A DNA stretch of 64,000 nucleotides. Source: Burkholderia sp. OK233 (GTDB lineage: Bacteria > Pseudomonadota > Gammaproteobacteria > Burkholderiales > Burkholderiaceae). Each line of letters opens with the position of its first letter. Positions within the stretch are counted from its first letter, which is position 1. The stretch spans positions 5,332,001 to 5,396,000 of the forward strand of contig NZ_OCSR01000001.1 of NCBI RefSeq assembly GCF_900230185.1, in the 5' to 3' direction. The position numbers and the translations under genes were made by a program. The notes beneath the pieces are model-generated. The model worked only from the letters and a program-made list of their open reading frames with translations, was not told the origin of the DNA and made no database searches. Shown piece after piece: positions 37,485 through 46,137 of the stretch.

Positions 37485-38678
37485 ATGGAAGGCTTTATCA
37501 CTGACTGGCTGAACCTGGCATTGCGCTGGTTTCACGTCATCGTCGCCATCGCCTGGATCGGCGAATCGTTCTATTTCGTCGCGCTCGACAACAGCCTGAA
37601 ACCGCCTACGGACCCGAACCAGCGCAAGCGTGGCGTGTTCGGCGAGTTGTGGCACGTGCACGGCGGCGGCTTCTACAACATGCAGAAGTACACCGTCGCG
37701 CCGCCGGAAATGCCGGACGACCTGCACTGGTCCAAGTGGCCGTCGTACACCACGTGGCTGTCGGGCGCGAGCCTCTTCACGGTGCTGTATCTGCTCTCGC
37801 CGTCCACGTACCTGATCGACAAGAACGTGCTCGACATGGGCCCGGTGGTCGCGGTTGCTTCGGCACTCGGCTTCCTCGCCGCAGGCTGGATCGTCTACGA
37901 CTCGCTGTGCCGTCTCCTCGGCAATAAAGACAAAGTGCTCGGCATCTGCGTCGGCATTTATGTGGTGATCGCGGCGTACCTCGCTTGCCATATCTTCGCT
38001 GGCCGCGCGGCTTACCTGATCATGGGCGCGATGCTGGCAACGATCATGTCGGCGAACGTGTTCTTCGTGATCATCCCGGGTCAGCGCAAGATGGTCGCCG
38101 CGATGCTCAAGGGCGAAACGCCGGATCCGATCTACGGCAAGCGCGGCAAGCAACGTTCGGTGCACAACACGTATTTCACGCTGCCGGTGGTGTTCGCGAT
38201 GCTGTCGAACCACTACGCGATGACGTACACGAATCGGTACAACTGGGTCGTGCTCCTGATGATCATGCTGGCCGGCGCGCTGATTCGCCAGTTCTTCGTG
38301 ATGCGTCACCGTGGCCAGGTGCTGTGGTATCTGCCGCTGGTCGGTATCGTGCTGATGTTCGCCGCCCTCTTCTCGACGATGCCCAAGCCGATCGTGCCGC
38401 AAGCGCAGGCCGCGAACGCGCCGACGGTCAAGGTAGCCGATATCGCGCCGGTACTGCAACAGCGCTGCGTGGCATGCCACTCCGCTCATCCGACGATGAT
38501 GGGCAGCGCCCCGGCTGGCGTGTTGCTGGATACGCCGGACGAGATCTCGCAGAACGCGCAGCGGATCTACCAGCAGGCAGTGACCTTGAAGGCGATGCCG
38601 CTGGGCAACGTCACGCACATGACCGACGACGAGCGGATGAAGATCGCCGCGTGGTTCGAAGGCGGTGCGGTGAAGTAA
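37485..38678 (+). CDS. puuD: Membrane urate hydroxylase PuuD with C-terminal cytochrome c domain
   Basis: A 397-residue integral membrane urate-oxidising enzyme. The first 300 residues hold about eight or nine hydrophobic segments (Urate_ox_N domain; for example RWFHVIVAIAWIGESFYFVAL near the start and GELWHVHGGGFYNM). The last 80 residues form a cytochrome-c-like domain with one heme-binding CxxCH motif, CVACH, and a methionine ligand candidate in the AMPLGN segment. It converts urate to 5-hydroxyisourate with electrons passing to cytochrome c instead of oxygen-derived peroxide formation. AGTGGAGGAG precedes the start at 37485. A terminator follows. Confidence 0.93.
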   Translation: MEGFITDWLNLALRWFHVIVAIAWIGESFYFVALDNSLKPPTDPNQRKRGVFGELWHVHGGGFYNMQKYTVAPPEMPDDLHWSKWPSYTTWLSGASLFTVLYLLSPSTYLIDKNVLDMGPVVAVASALGFLAAGWIVYDSLCRLLGNKDKVLGICVGIYVVIAAYLACHIFAGRAAYLIMGAMLATIMSANVFFVIIPGQRKMVAAMLKGETPDPIYGKRGKQRSVHNTYFTLPVVFAMLSNHYAMTYTNRYNWVVLLMIMLAGALIRQFFVMRHRGQVLWYLPLVGIVLMFAALFSTMPKPIVPQAQAANAPTVKVADIAPVLQQRCVACHSAHPTMMGSAPAGVLLDTPDEISQNAQRIYQQAVTLKAMPLGNVTHMTDDERMKIAAWFEGGAVK

Positions 38679-38717
38679 TGTGCCGGCCGGGTGCTGCGCC
38701 CGGCTTTGCAGAGCATG

Positions 38718-38755
38718 AAGCGGGCTTTTCGCGTGAGCGGGGAGCCCGCTTTTTT
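38718..38755 (+). terminator. Rho-independent terminator after puuD
   Basis: AAGCGGGCT at 38718-38726 pairs with AGCCCGCTT at 38743-38751, followed by a T-run. Confidence 0.88.
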
Positions 38756-38820
38756 GTTGATCATTCGGTCGGACGGCTTGTCAGAATGACAAGGCAAATT
38801 GTGGCCCGTGAGGCACAAAA

Positions 38821-38846
38821 CCATAAGAACAAGTTATGTCTTATGG
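38821..38846. promoter_or_regulatory. Candidate operator of the XRE regulator
   Basis: A perfect inverted repeat, CCATAAG at 38821-38827 and CTTATGG at 38840-38846, just upstream of the XRE coding start. Its place fits autoregulation by the helix-turn-helix protein, and it argues against the ATG at 38843 as start. Confidence 0.5.
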
Positions 38847-38893
38847 GCTGCAGTATGGCTAACATCTACCAATTTGATGCCCTGGGGCTACAA

Positions 38894-39160
38894 ATGACCA
38901 ATCTCGCTGACGTATCGGACATGCTGAAGGCCGTTCGGCGCGAAAGCCACCTGTCTCAAGAGGAAAAGGCGCGCCGCGCAGGCGTCGCTCGTACAACCGT
39001 CGCGCGTATGGAAACGCTAGCAGAAAACGATATGAGCGTGTCGGTACTCGTGCGCCTGCTCGAAGCGGCCGGCTATGACGTCAAGTTCGTCGCGCACGGC
39101 CACGGGCGGACGCTCGAAGATATCCTGGCTGAACAACGCATGCCGGACGCGGACTCATAA
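38894..39160 (+). CDS. XRE/Cro-type helix-turn-helix protein (orphan)
   Basis: An 88-residue DNA-binding protein. The HTH is at about residues 12-50 (LKAVRRESHLSQEEKARRAGVARTTVARMET), followed by VRLLEAAGYDVKFVA, typical of HipB- and XRE-antitoxin-like proteins. Starts at 38855 (101 residues) and 38843 are also possible; I prefer 38894 because the conserved part begins there and a GGGG motif lies 7 bases before. No toxin gene adjoins it, so it is an orphan. A terminator follows. Confidence 0.7.
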   Translation: MTNLADVSDMLKAVRRESHLSQEEKARRAGVARTTVARMETLAENDMSVSVLVRLLEAAGYDVKFVAHGHGRTLEDILAEQRMPDADS

Positions 39161-39206
39161 GGCTCGACGTACGAGGTTGCGCCCCGCAGTGCGATAGTCC
39201 GCAAAT

Positions 39207-39240
39207 GAAAAAAAGCCCACGTGCACTGTGGGCTTTTTTA
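39207..39240. terminator. Bidirectional rho-independent terminator
   Basis: AAAAAAAGCCCAC-GTGCACT-GTGGGCTTTTTTA lies between the XRE gene and the convergent allA gene and can end both transcripts. Confidence 0.92.
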
Positions 39241-39289
39241 TAACCAGCCTGCTCAACATACGACGCTAAGGCAACCTGCGGCAACGACC

Positions 39290-39802
39290 TCAAACGGTCA
39301 CCGCGCTCAACGCATCTTCAGTCAGCCAGAGCGACTCGGTCAGATCCTGCTCGTTCAGGTTCAACCCGTCGCCGCCGCGATCGACGACGATAAAGTCGCT
39401 CACGCCGCCCAATGCGATCAGCGGATGGTGCCAGACGCCCTTCGCGTAGTTCACACCTTGCCAGCCGCTCGTCACGAACGCACGAACCTGCTTCGGATCC
39501 AGATCACCGGCCGGCGCCACGACCACCAGATACGGCTTGTCGTTCAGCGGCACGAAGGCCTGGCTGCCCAGCGGATGACGTTCGAGCATCTTCACTTCGA
39601 ACGGCAGCGTGCGCGGCTGACCGCGAAACAGGTTCACCAGCGTGCGGCCGTTCTCGTCGGTCACGTCAACTTTCGCAAGATCGTGATAGCGGATCGTGGT
39701 GCCGAGGTTGATCGGAATCTGCTTCGCGCCTTCGAGTTCGATCACGTCGCCAAATGCAGCGAACGCTTCCTTCGTCAACGGTTCGATGACCAGCGTTTTC
39801 AT
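39290..39802 (-). CDS. allA: Ureidoglycolate lyase
   Basis: A 170-residue cupin-like enzyme that releases urea from ureidoglycolate to give glyoxylate. KTLVIEPLTKEAFAAFGDVIE at the N-terminus, the FRGQPRTLPFEVKMLERHPLGSQAF block (partly quoted) and WHHPL near residue 130 are family hallmarks. The start at 39802 overlaps the allantoicase stop in an ATGA arrangement, so the two products of consecutive steps are translationally coupled. Confidence 0.95.
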   Translation of the reverse strand: MKTLVIEPLTKEAFAAFGDVIELEGAKQIPINLGTTIRYHDLAKVDVTDENGRTLVNLFRGQPRTLPFEVKMLERHPLGSQAFVPLNDKPYLVVVAPAGDLDPKQVRAFVTSGWQGVNYAKGVWHHPLIALGGVSDFIVVDRGGDGLNLNEQDLTESLWLTEDALSAVTV

Positions 39803-40812
39803 GATGCGAGCGTGCCCCACAGACGCAGACGCGACACGCCGCCGTCCGGAATGATGTTGAAGCGCACGTGCGTAACCGGACCCAGCGCAGCGATTTCGCT
39901 TTCGAAATAGTGCTGGTTGTCCATCTTCAGCTTCTGTTCGCCCAGCAGCACCGGCCAGAACATGGCTTGCGTAATCAGCGAGCTGTCCGTGCCGCCGGTT
40001 ACATACGCGGCCTGGATCGAGCAACGGTCCGGATAGTTGCCCTTGAAGTGAGCCGTATCGACTTCGATCTTCCTGATTACGCCCGGTTGCGCCAGCGCGA
40101 CGATCGCCCAGTCGTTGCCCGGTTCACGGCGGCGGCGCGTTTCCCAGCCGTCGCCCATGTTCACGCCGCGGCCTGGCATCAGAATCGTCGACGCTGCGCC
40201 GAAATGCTGGTTGTTCGCCGCGACCAGATACGCGCCGTTTTCCATCGCGGCCAGATCGAACTGCTCCGTGCGGCTTGCGCCTGCCCAGTCGACTTGCGGC
40301 TGGCCATACACACGCAGACGCGCGATACCGCCGTCCGGGTAGATGTTGACGCGCAAGTGCGTGTAGGCGTTCGTGTCGCTGACTTCGTGATAGTGGTGGC
40401 TGTTGCCTTGCAGCGTGGTCGACGGAACGATTTCGGTCCATTGCGTCGACTGGTTCGGCACGCCGTCCACGACGCGCGCAGCCTCAACCGAAGCCGCCGG
40501 CGGGAAATTGCCCGTGAAGTGGCTGGTGTCGAGGTCGAGACCCTTGATCACGCCCGGACGCGCGAGCTTCACGACGCACCAGTCATAACCGTTGGCGCGC
40601 TTGCGGCGCGTTTCCCAGCCGTCCATCCACTTGCCGTTGTCGTCGTATTTGCCCGGAATGAAGACGGCCGGCTCCGGATTCAGCATGCGTTCCTTCGGTG
40701 CGAAGAAATCGTCGCTGGCCTCGAGCGCCTGCGCGCCCAGACGCGGGTCCGCCAGGTTCACATAGCGGCGCGTGAATTCCGGTGCGTTGGGGTCGAGAAT
40801 CGGGAGTGCCAT
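39799..40812 (-). CDS. alc: Allantoicase
   Basis: A 337-residue allantoicase that hydrolyses allantoate to ureidoglycolate and urea. Two homologous halves are visible, each with GWETRR(K/R)R and a following W-C/A-IV-L-PGVI segment (residues about 60-90 and 225-255), which is the tandem jelly-roll layout of the family. Length matches. It lies between uraD (85 bp away) and allA (4-bp overlap). Confidence 0.95.
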   Translation of the reverse strand: MALPILDPNAPEFTRRYVNLADPRLGAQALEASDDFFAPKERMLNPEPAVFIPGKYDDNGKWMDGWETRRKRANGYDWCVVKLARPGVIKGLDLDTSHFTGNFPPAASVEAARVVDGVPNQSTQWTEIVPSTTLQGNSHHYHEVSDTNAYTHLRVNIYPDGGIARLRVYGQPQVDWAGASRTEQFDLAAMENGAYLVAANNQHFGAASTILMPGRGVNMGDGWETRRRREPGNDWAIVALAQPGVIRKIEVDTAHFKGNYPDRCSIQAAYVTGGTDSSLITQAMFWPVLLGEQKLKMDNQHYFESEIAALGPVTHVRFNIIPDGGVSRLRLWGTLAS

Positions 40813-40897
40813 CTTTGTCTTCCTTAATGTTTGTTGGTACTGAAAAAACGTTCTGGTTCGAGGTCCGCGACGCGTAGTTAAAACCGCAGTTAAAACT

Positions 40898-41419
40898 TTA
40901 CGCGTCGATCAGGTCGTCGAGCCGGAAACGTGCGATGCGGTAGATCTGATCGAGGCTCGCGCGCAATTCGTCGGCGCGGCTGTTGTTCACGCGCGCCTCG
41001 AAGTTCGCGATGATGCCGTGGCGGTCGTAACCACGCACCGCGAGGATGAACGGAAAGCCGAACTTCTCGCGATAGGCGCTGTTCAACGCCACCAGCCTGT
41101 CGAATTCTTCCTGCGTGCACTGGGCGAGGCCCGCGCCGCTCTGCTCACGCGTGGATTCGGCCGTCAGCTCGCCGCGCACGGCAGCCTTGCCGGCGAGCTC
41201 CGGGTGGGCATTGATCAACGCCAGTTGCTTCTCTTCGCCGGCCGTTTCGACGATGTTCGACATCTTGCTATGCAGCTCGTCGATGCTGGCAAACGGCCGT
41301 AGTTGCGCGGCAATTTCCGCGACCCACGGCGAGTGCTCGAAAATGCCCGACAGCGCTGCGACGAACGCGTCGGTCGAGGTGCTGTTGAGTTGATCCAGAG
41401 TGTATTGCATCGCCTTCAT
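40898..41419 (-). CDS. uraD: OHCU decarboxylase
   Basis: A 173-residue helical enzyme that decarboxylates 2-oxo-4-hydroxy-4-carboxy-5-ureidoimidazoline to S-allantoin. Family motifs are FEHSPWVAE (catalytic His), INAHPELAGKAA and KFGFPFILAVRG. The start at 41419 overlaps the puuE stop codon (ATGA). An upstream in-frame start at 41500 lies inside puuE and is rejected. Confidence 0.95.
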   Translation of the reverse strand: MKAMQYTLDQLNSTSTDAFVAALSGIFEHSPWVAEIAAQLRPFASIDELHSKMSNIVETAGEEKQLALINAHPELAGKAAVRGELTAESTREQSGAGLAQCTQEEFDRLVALNSAYREKFGFPFILAVRGYDRHGIIANFEARVNNSRADELRASLDQIYRIARFRLDDLIDA

Positions 41420-42366
41420 GCCGCTGCCCCGCGGTTGTTTTGTTGGTAAGGGTGATGTTCGCGCCAGTGACGCGCGATATCGACGCGCCGCGTCACCCAC
41501 ACGCGATCGTGCTGTTGGATATGGTCGAGAAAACGTTGCAGCGCGCGGAAGCGTCCCGGACGGCCGAGCAGACGGCAGTGCATGCCGATCGACAGCATCT
41601 TCGGTGCTTCGTCGCCCTCTTCGTACAGCACGTCGAATGCGTCGCGCAGGTACGTGAAGAAATGGTCCGCGGTATTGAAGCCTTGCGGGCTTGCAAAGCG
41701 CATATCGTTCGTGTCGAGCGTGTACGGCACGATCAGTTGCGGGCTCTTCGCGCCGCCCGTCACTTCGACATCCATCCAGAATGGCAGATCGTCGCCGTAG
41801 TAATCCGAGTCGTACAGGAAGCCGCCGTGTTCGGCTACCAGACGATGCGTGTTGGGGCTGTCGCGGCCGGTGTACCAGCCGAGCGGCCGCTCGCCGGTGA
41901 TACGCTCGATCGCCTCCATACCGAGGCGCATGTGCTCCGCCTCTTTTTCCGGCGACACGTCCTGGTAGTGAATCCAGCGATAGCCGTGGCAGGCAATCTC
42001 ATGACCGAGCTCGACGAAAGCGCGGCCCAGGTCAGGATGCCGTTCGATCGCCATGCCGACGCCGAACACCGTGAGCGGCAGGCCGCGTTTTTCGAATTCG
42101 CGCAGGATGCGCCACACGCCTGCCCGCGAGCCGTATTCGTAGATCGACTCCATGCTCATGTGACGGGACGGATAAGACGCCGCGCCGACGATTTCCGACA
42201 GAAACTGCTCCGAGCCCGGATCGCCGTGCAGCACGCAGTTTTCACCGCCTTCTTCGTAGTTCAGGACGAATTGCACCGCGACGCGCGCTTGACCCGGCCA
42301 GTTCGCTTGCACCGGGTGGCGGCCGTAGCCGATCAGATCACGTGGATAGTTCGAGTCGAGTGGCAT
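41416..42366 (-). CDS. puuE: Allantoinase PuuE (NodB/polysaccharide-deacetylase fold)
   Basis: A 316-residue cofactor-independent allantoinase of the PuuE type, unrelated to the amidohydrolase allantoinases. Characteristic blocks are YPRDLIGYGRHP at the N-terminus, VQFVLNYEEGGENCVLHGD, HEIACHGYRWIHYQD and YTGRDSPNTHRLVAEHGGFLYDSD (partly quoted). It opens the puuE-uraD-alc-allA operon. Its start lacks a clear Shine-Dalgarno sequence. Confidence 0.94.
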   Translation of the reverse strand: MPLDSNYPRDLIGYGRHPVQANWPGQARVAVQFVLNYEEGGENCVLHGDPGSEQFLSEIVGAASYPSRHMSMESIYEYGSRAGVWRILREFEKRGLPLTVFGVGMAIERHPDLGRAFVELGHEIACHGYRWIHYQDVSPEKEAEHMRLGMEAIERITGERPLGWYTGRDSPNTHRLVAEHGGFLYDSDYYGDDLPFWMDVEVTGGAKSPQLIVPYTLDTNDMRFASPQGFNTADHFFTYLRDAFDVLYEEGDEAPKMLSIGMHCRLLGRPGRFRALQRFLDHIQQHDRVWVTRRVDIARHWREHHPYQQNNRGAAA

Positions 42367-42460
42367 GGTTTGACGAAAGCGTGGAGACGGACCGTAAAAT
42401 TCGCGCGGAACTCACGCGACAGGCACGTAGGGTTTGCGTGCGTTCTGCATGCGTGTGTGT

Positions 42461-42500
42461 GCGTTTGCCTGCATTTACCTGCATTTACCTGCGGTTGCCT
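42461..42500. repeat. Four tandem 10-bp repeats upstream of puuE
   Basis: The units read GCGTTTGCCT, GCATTTACCT, GCATTTACCT and GCGGTTGCCT. The period of about one helical turn and the position upstream of the puuE start would suit a regulator-binding array, but this is not shown. Confidence 0.6.
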
Positions 42501-42644
42501 TGCGAGCAGGCAAATGCAAGCGCAAGCGCAAGCGGGCACAAGCAGGCCGGCGCGGGCGGAAGCAGCCCTGAAAAAGCGGCACCAGAAGCAGCAGCAAAAT
42601 AGCATTCGGGTACCAGCGCCGAGTGGGACCAGTGTAGCGAAAAC

Positions 42645-42670
42645 GCCCGGGTGCGCCCATACACCCGGGC
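42645..42670 (-). terminator. Hairpin after the racemase gene
   Basis: GCCCGGGTG and CACCCGGGC form a perfect 9-bp stem with an 8-base loop, followed on the minus strand by GTTTTCG. It lies 13 bases beyond the racemase stop codon. Confidence 0.75.
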
Positions 42671-42682
42671 AGATAGTGCGTG

Positions 42683-43549
42683 TCAGACTGGATGTATGTG
42701 CGGAGCCGGCCCCACCGGGCGTTCCGTGGTGTTTACCCGCAGTAAACCACTCGAATTTGCACTTTCCGTGGCGCTTGCGGCCGAACCACGCGGCGGCTGC
42801 GGGTTTGGGTCCGCATCGGTCGGACTGAAGGCTTCCAGTGCGCCGTCGTAACGTTTGGCCAGTGGTCGCGCATAGTCGCCCCGCTTGGCTGTCGACAGCC
42901 GCAGCGCGACCAGCGCCTCGGTCCATTTGACCGCCGCCGTCACGCCCTCGATCACCGGCGCGCCCAGCGCATCTTCGATCTCCGCGCACAATTCGGCCAT
43001 GCCGGCGCAACCGAGCACGATCGCGTCCGAGCCGTCCTCCTCCAGCGCGCGCCGGCATTCGTCGAGGATGATGCGGCGCGCCGCCGAGCCGGGCTTGTCG
43101 AGATCGAGCACAGCGACGTCGATCGCGCGGACGTTGCGGCAAAAGCGCTTCATGCCGTAGCGCTCGGCGAGATGCCACGCCATGCCGCACGTGCGGGCCA
43201 GCGTGGTCACTACCGAAAACCCGGGCGCCAGCACGCTTGCGGCGTGCATCGCCGCTTCGGCGATGCCGATCACCGGACCGCGCGCCAACTCGCGTGCCGC
43301 GTATAACCCGGGGTCGCCGAAGCAGGCGATCACATACCCATCGCAACCCTCACGCTCGCCGGCGATGACCTCGGCCAGCAAACCTGGCGTTGCGAGGGCT
43401 TCGTCGTAATAGCCTTCGATCGAGGGCGGCCCCATTGTCGGATTGACCGCGATCACTTCGGTGCCGGGTGCGGCGACATCACGCGCGCAGCGGCCCATCG
43501 CCTCGGTCATGCGTTGTGTCGTATTCGGATTGATCAGTTTGATGCGCAT
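42683..43549 (-). CDS. hpxA: Allantoin/hydantoin racemase family protein
   Basis: A 288-residue member of the Asp/Glu/hydantoin racemase superfamily. The N-terminus KLINPNTTQRMTEAM and the two cysteine motifs (ACFGDPGLYA and GCAGMAEL) that act as acid and base are intact. Given its neighbours, it probably interconverts allantoin enantiomers so that all allantoin can be used. The last 45 residues are a low-complexity Pro/Ser-rich tail beyond the normal family end. It starts 24 bases after the permease gene stop. Confidence 0.82.
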   Translation of the reverse strand: MRIKLINPNTTQRMTEAMGRCARDVAAPGTEVIAVNPTMGPPSIEGYYDEALATPGLLAEVIAGEREGCDGYVIACFGDPGLYAARELARGPVIGIAEAAMHAASVLAPGFSVVTTLARTCGMAWHLAERYGMKRFCRNVRAIDVAVLDLDKPGSAARRIILDECRRALEEDGSDAIVLGCAGMAELCAEIEDALGAPVIEGVTAAVKWTEALVALRLSTAKRGDYARPLAKRYDGALEAFSPTDADPNPQPPRGSAASATESANSSGLLRVNTTERPVGPAPHIHPV

Positions 43550-43573
43550 AGCAACTCCTGTTGCGGCACTGGC

Positions 43574-45055
43574 TCAGCGAGCCAGCACGCGGTAGAACAC
43601 AGCACCCAATCCAGCCCCGATGAACCACGAGAAATTGGCCAGCCCGTCGAGCGTCGGCACCATCACGCAGATCACGGCGATGACCGCAGCCGGCAACAAT
43701 GCAGCCACGGCGCGGTAGTTGACACCGTTTTTGTACCAGTACGAGCCGCTCGGGGAGACCGAGTAGAGATCATCGAGCACGATCTTTTGACGCTTCACGA
43801 GAAAGTAATCAACGATCAGGACACCATACAACGGTCCAATGAAACTGCCCAGTACGTCGAGCGTGTAGTGAATCACCGCCGGATTGTTGAACAGGTTCCA
43901 CGGCGTGATGAAAATCGACGCCACCGCCGCGAGCATGCCGCCCGCGCGCCAACTGATCAGACGCGGCGCGACATTCGAGAAGTCGAAAGCCGGCGACACG
44001 AAGTTAGCGACGATGTTAATACCGATCGTTGCAATCGTGAAAGTCAACGCACCGAGAATCACCGCGGTCGGATAGTCGATACGGCCCACCGTTTCGACCG
44101 GGTCCGTGATCAGTTGGCCAAACACCGGCAGCGTTGCCGCGGTTGTAACCACCGTCACCAGCGAGAAGGCGAGGAAGTTGACCGGCAAGCCCCAGAAATT
44201 ACCGCGCCGCACGCTGCGAAAACTCTTGGCGTAGCGCGAAAAGTCGCCGAAATTCAGCATCGGTCCGGAGAAGTACGAGACCACCAGTGAGGTTGCCGTG
44301 ATCATCACCGGCACCACTTCCATGCCGTGATATTTGACGCCACCCAGGTTGATGCCGATGTTTCGCCATCCTGCGCGATACACCATGTAGCCCGCGAGAA
44401 TGAACATCACCACATAGACCGCCGGACCGGCGAAGTCGATGAACTTCTTGATGGTCTCCATGCCATGCCAGAACACCAGCGCCTGCAGGACCCACAGCAA
44501 CATGAAACCGGCCCAGCCCAAGGTGGAGAGGCCCATGAAGCCATGGTGATGCATGTCCGCGTACGGCAACAGTTGCGGGACGAACTTCAGCACCACGATC
44601 ACCAGCGCACTCGAAGCCAGATAAGTTTGGATTCCGTACCATGCCACCGCGATCAAGCCGCGAATCACGGCAGGAATATTCGCACCGAGCACGCCGAACG
44701 TTGCACGGCAGGCCACTGGATAAGGCACGCCGTTCGCCTGACTTGGCTTGGCAATCAGGTTGCAGAGCAGGTTGACAATCGTAATACCGACCAGCAGCGC
44801 GATCAGCACCTGCCAGCTCGTCAGTCCAAGCGCGAACAGACTGCCCGCGAACACATAGCCGCCGACGCTGTGCACGTCCGACATCCAGAACGCGAAGATA
44901 TTGTAAGCGCCCCAGGTTTGATGGCGCAGCGGCGCCAGATCTTCGTTGTACAGCCTCTCACTGTAGCCTGCTGGCATCGACGGATCGCTTGGCGCGTCGC
45001 CGTCTGCGTAAATGGGAATTGCGGGATTGCCGGGCGCTGCACTGAACTGGGCCAT
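43574..45055 (-). CDS. NCS1-family allantoin/purine permease
   Basis: A 493-residue permease with 12 predicted membrane helices. The N-terminal LYNEDLAPLRHQTWGAYNIFAFWMSD block and GPMLNFGDFSRYAKS are hallmarks of nucleobase:cation symporter 1 proteins; the closest named types are allantoin (PucI/YbbW) and uracil permeases. CAAGGAGGAATC precedes the ATG at 45055. It sits with allantoin-degrading genes, so allantoin is the likely substrate. Confidence 0.88.
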   Translation of the reverse strand: MAQFSAAPGNPAIPIYADGDAPSDPSMPAGYSERLYNEDLAPLRHQTWGAYNIFAFWMSDVHSVGGYVFAGSLFALGLTSWQVLIALLVGITIVNLLCNLIAKPSQANGVPYPVACRATFGVLGANIPAVIRGLIAVAWYGIQTYLASSALVIVVLKFVPQLLPYADMHHHGFMGLSTLGWAGFMLLWVLQALVFWHGMETIKKFIDFAGPAVYVVMFILAGYMVYRAGWRNIGINLGGVKYHGMEVVPVMITATSLVVSYFSGPMLNFGDFSRYAKSFRSVRRGNFWGLPVNFLAFSLVTVVTTAATLPVFGQLITDPVETVGRIDYPTAVILGALTFTIATIGINIVANFVSPAFDFSNVAPRLISWRAGGMLAAVASIFITPWNLFNNPAVIHYTLDVLGSFIGPLYGVLIVDYFLVKRQKIVLDDLYSVSPSGSYWYKNGVNYRAVAALLPAAVIAVICVMVPTLDGLANFSWFIGAGLGAVFYRVLAR

Positions 45056-45396
45056 GATTCCTCCTTGGAATAGGGACCATCGATAGCGAATCGAGGGACG
45101 TTGCATCGGCCATGCCAGCGGCCCTCTTATCCCCGATTGGAAAATGGGAGGTTCGAGCCGACTGATTAACCGTGCCGCGGATGTCTCCGTACTTGATGTA
45201 CTTGTGGTTATCGCACCGCCTGTCGCCGCGAATTCCCGGCGATGCGTTACTACTCCAAGGCTGTCATCCCGTGACGGCCATGCGTGCGCAAGCCGGCAGC
45301 GCTCACGCAGAGCCGCCTTGCAACGCCTGATTCGGTTCAGTTCAGTTCAATTCAGTGCGGCGCGCACCAGCAACGGGCGCACACCGGCCGCCTGCC
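45056..45396. other. Spacer between the GntR gene and the permease gene
   Basis: No supported gene. It holds the permease promoter region, a 9-bp near-direct repeat (GTACTTGAT GTACTTGTG near 45190-45207) and a short GTTCA array near 45335-45354. Confidence 0.4.
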
Positions 45397-46137
45397 TCAG
45401 CCTGGCGCGGACTTGGATCTGGCTGCTTCCTTCGACGCGCCGCCAAGGGCGCCAAACACTTCATGCAGATCGGCCGCGCCACGTGCGGGGCGCTCCAGCA
45501 TCTTCAACTCGACGCTTTGCAAATGGCGCGACATCAGTGCCGCCGCCTCTTTTGCATCGCCGGCGTCGAGCGCGGCGAGAATCGCTTCATGGTCTTCGAA
45601 CGAGCAAGGGCTGCGTCCGAGCGACTCATACAGTGCAGAAATCAGCGTGGAGCGCGCCACCAGTCCGTTCAGGCAGTCGCACAGCACCGCGTTGCCGGTG
45701 AGCCCGGCCAACTCGGTATGGAACTCGCCCGACAGGCGAATCCACGCCGGAAAATCGCGTGTTTCGAACGCTTTGCGTTCACGGCCGATCATGCTGCCGA
45801 TGCTCTTCAAACGGCGCAGGCCATGACCGCCGCAAATCTTTTCAACCACGGCCAGTTCGATGATCCGGCGCATTTCGAACACTTCATGCACTTCCTGCAG
45901 CGATGGGCTGGCAACAAACGCACCGCGATTCGGTTCGAGGTCGACGAGGTGGTCGGTGGCCAGTTGCGCGAGCGCCTGCCGGATCGGGCCGCGCTTCACG
46001 CCGAATACTTCGCATAACTGTGCTTCTGTCAGCTTGGCGCCAGGAGCTAGCCGATGCTCGAGGATCGCGGCGCGGATGCGCTCGGCGATCGTTTCGGCTT
46101 TCGGACCATTCGCGGTGGCGGAGTCTGTGTCGGACAT
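45397..46137 (-). CDS. GntR-FCD family transcriptional regulator
   Basis: A 246-residue regulator of the FadR subfamily. The winged HTH is at about residues 18-75 (AAILEHRLAPGAKLTEAQLCEVFGVKRGPIRQAL), and the C-terminal FCD ligand domain carries the metal-binding D/H residues (FHTEL and the HEAI and RHL histidines). It lies at the head of the allantoin permease-racemase-puuE gene series, and TTGT-N2-ACAA palindromes lie upstream of its start, so it is the likely regulator of allantoin catabolism, and of itself. Confidence 0.88.
   Translation of the reverse strand: MSDTDSATANGPKAETIAERIRAAILEHRLAPGAKLTEAQLCEVFGVKRGPIRQALAQLATDHLVDLEPNRGAFVASPSLQEVHEVFEMRRIIELAVVEKICGGHGLRRLKSIGSMIGRERKAFETRDFPAWIRLSGEFHTELAGLTGNAVLCDCLNGLVARSTLISALYESLGRSPCSFEDHEAILAALDAGDAKEAAALMSRHLQSVELKMLERPARGAADLHEVFGALGGASKEAARSKSAPG

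Larger units (their letters stand above)
42367..42682. other. Spacer between the racemase gene and puuE
   Basis: No gene. It contains four 10-bp direct repeats at 42461-42500, an inverted copy of that unit (GCAGGCAAATGC at 42506-42517), a short AAGCGC array, and a terminator hairpin (listed). The puuE promoter should lie in the left part. Confidence 0.55.

Noticed and set aside
36690..38618. 642-residue open frame antisense to uraH and puuD
   Set aside because: His/Arg-rich antisense of two clearly recognised enzymes.
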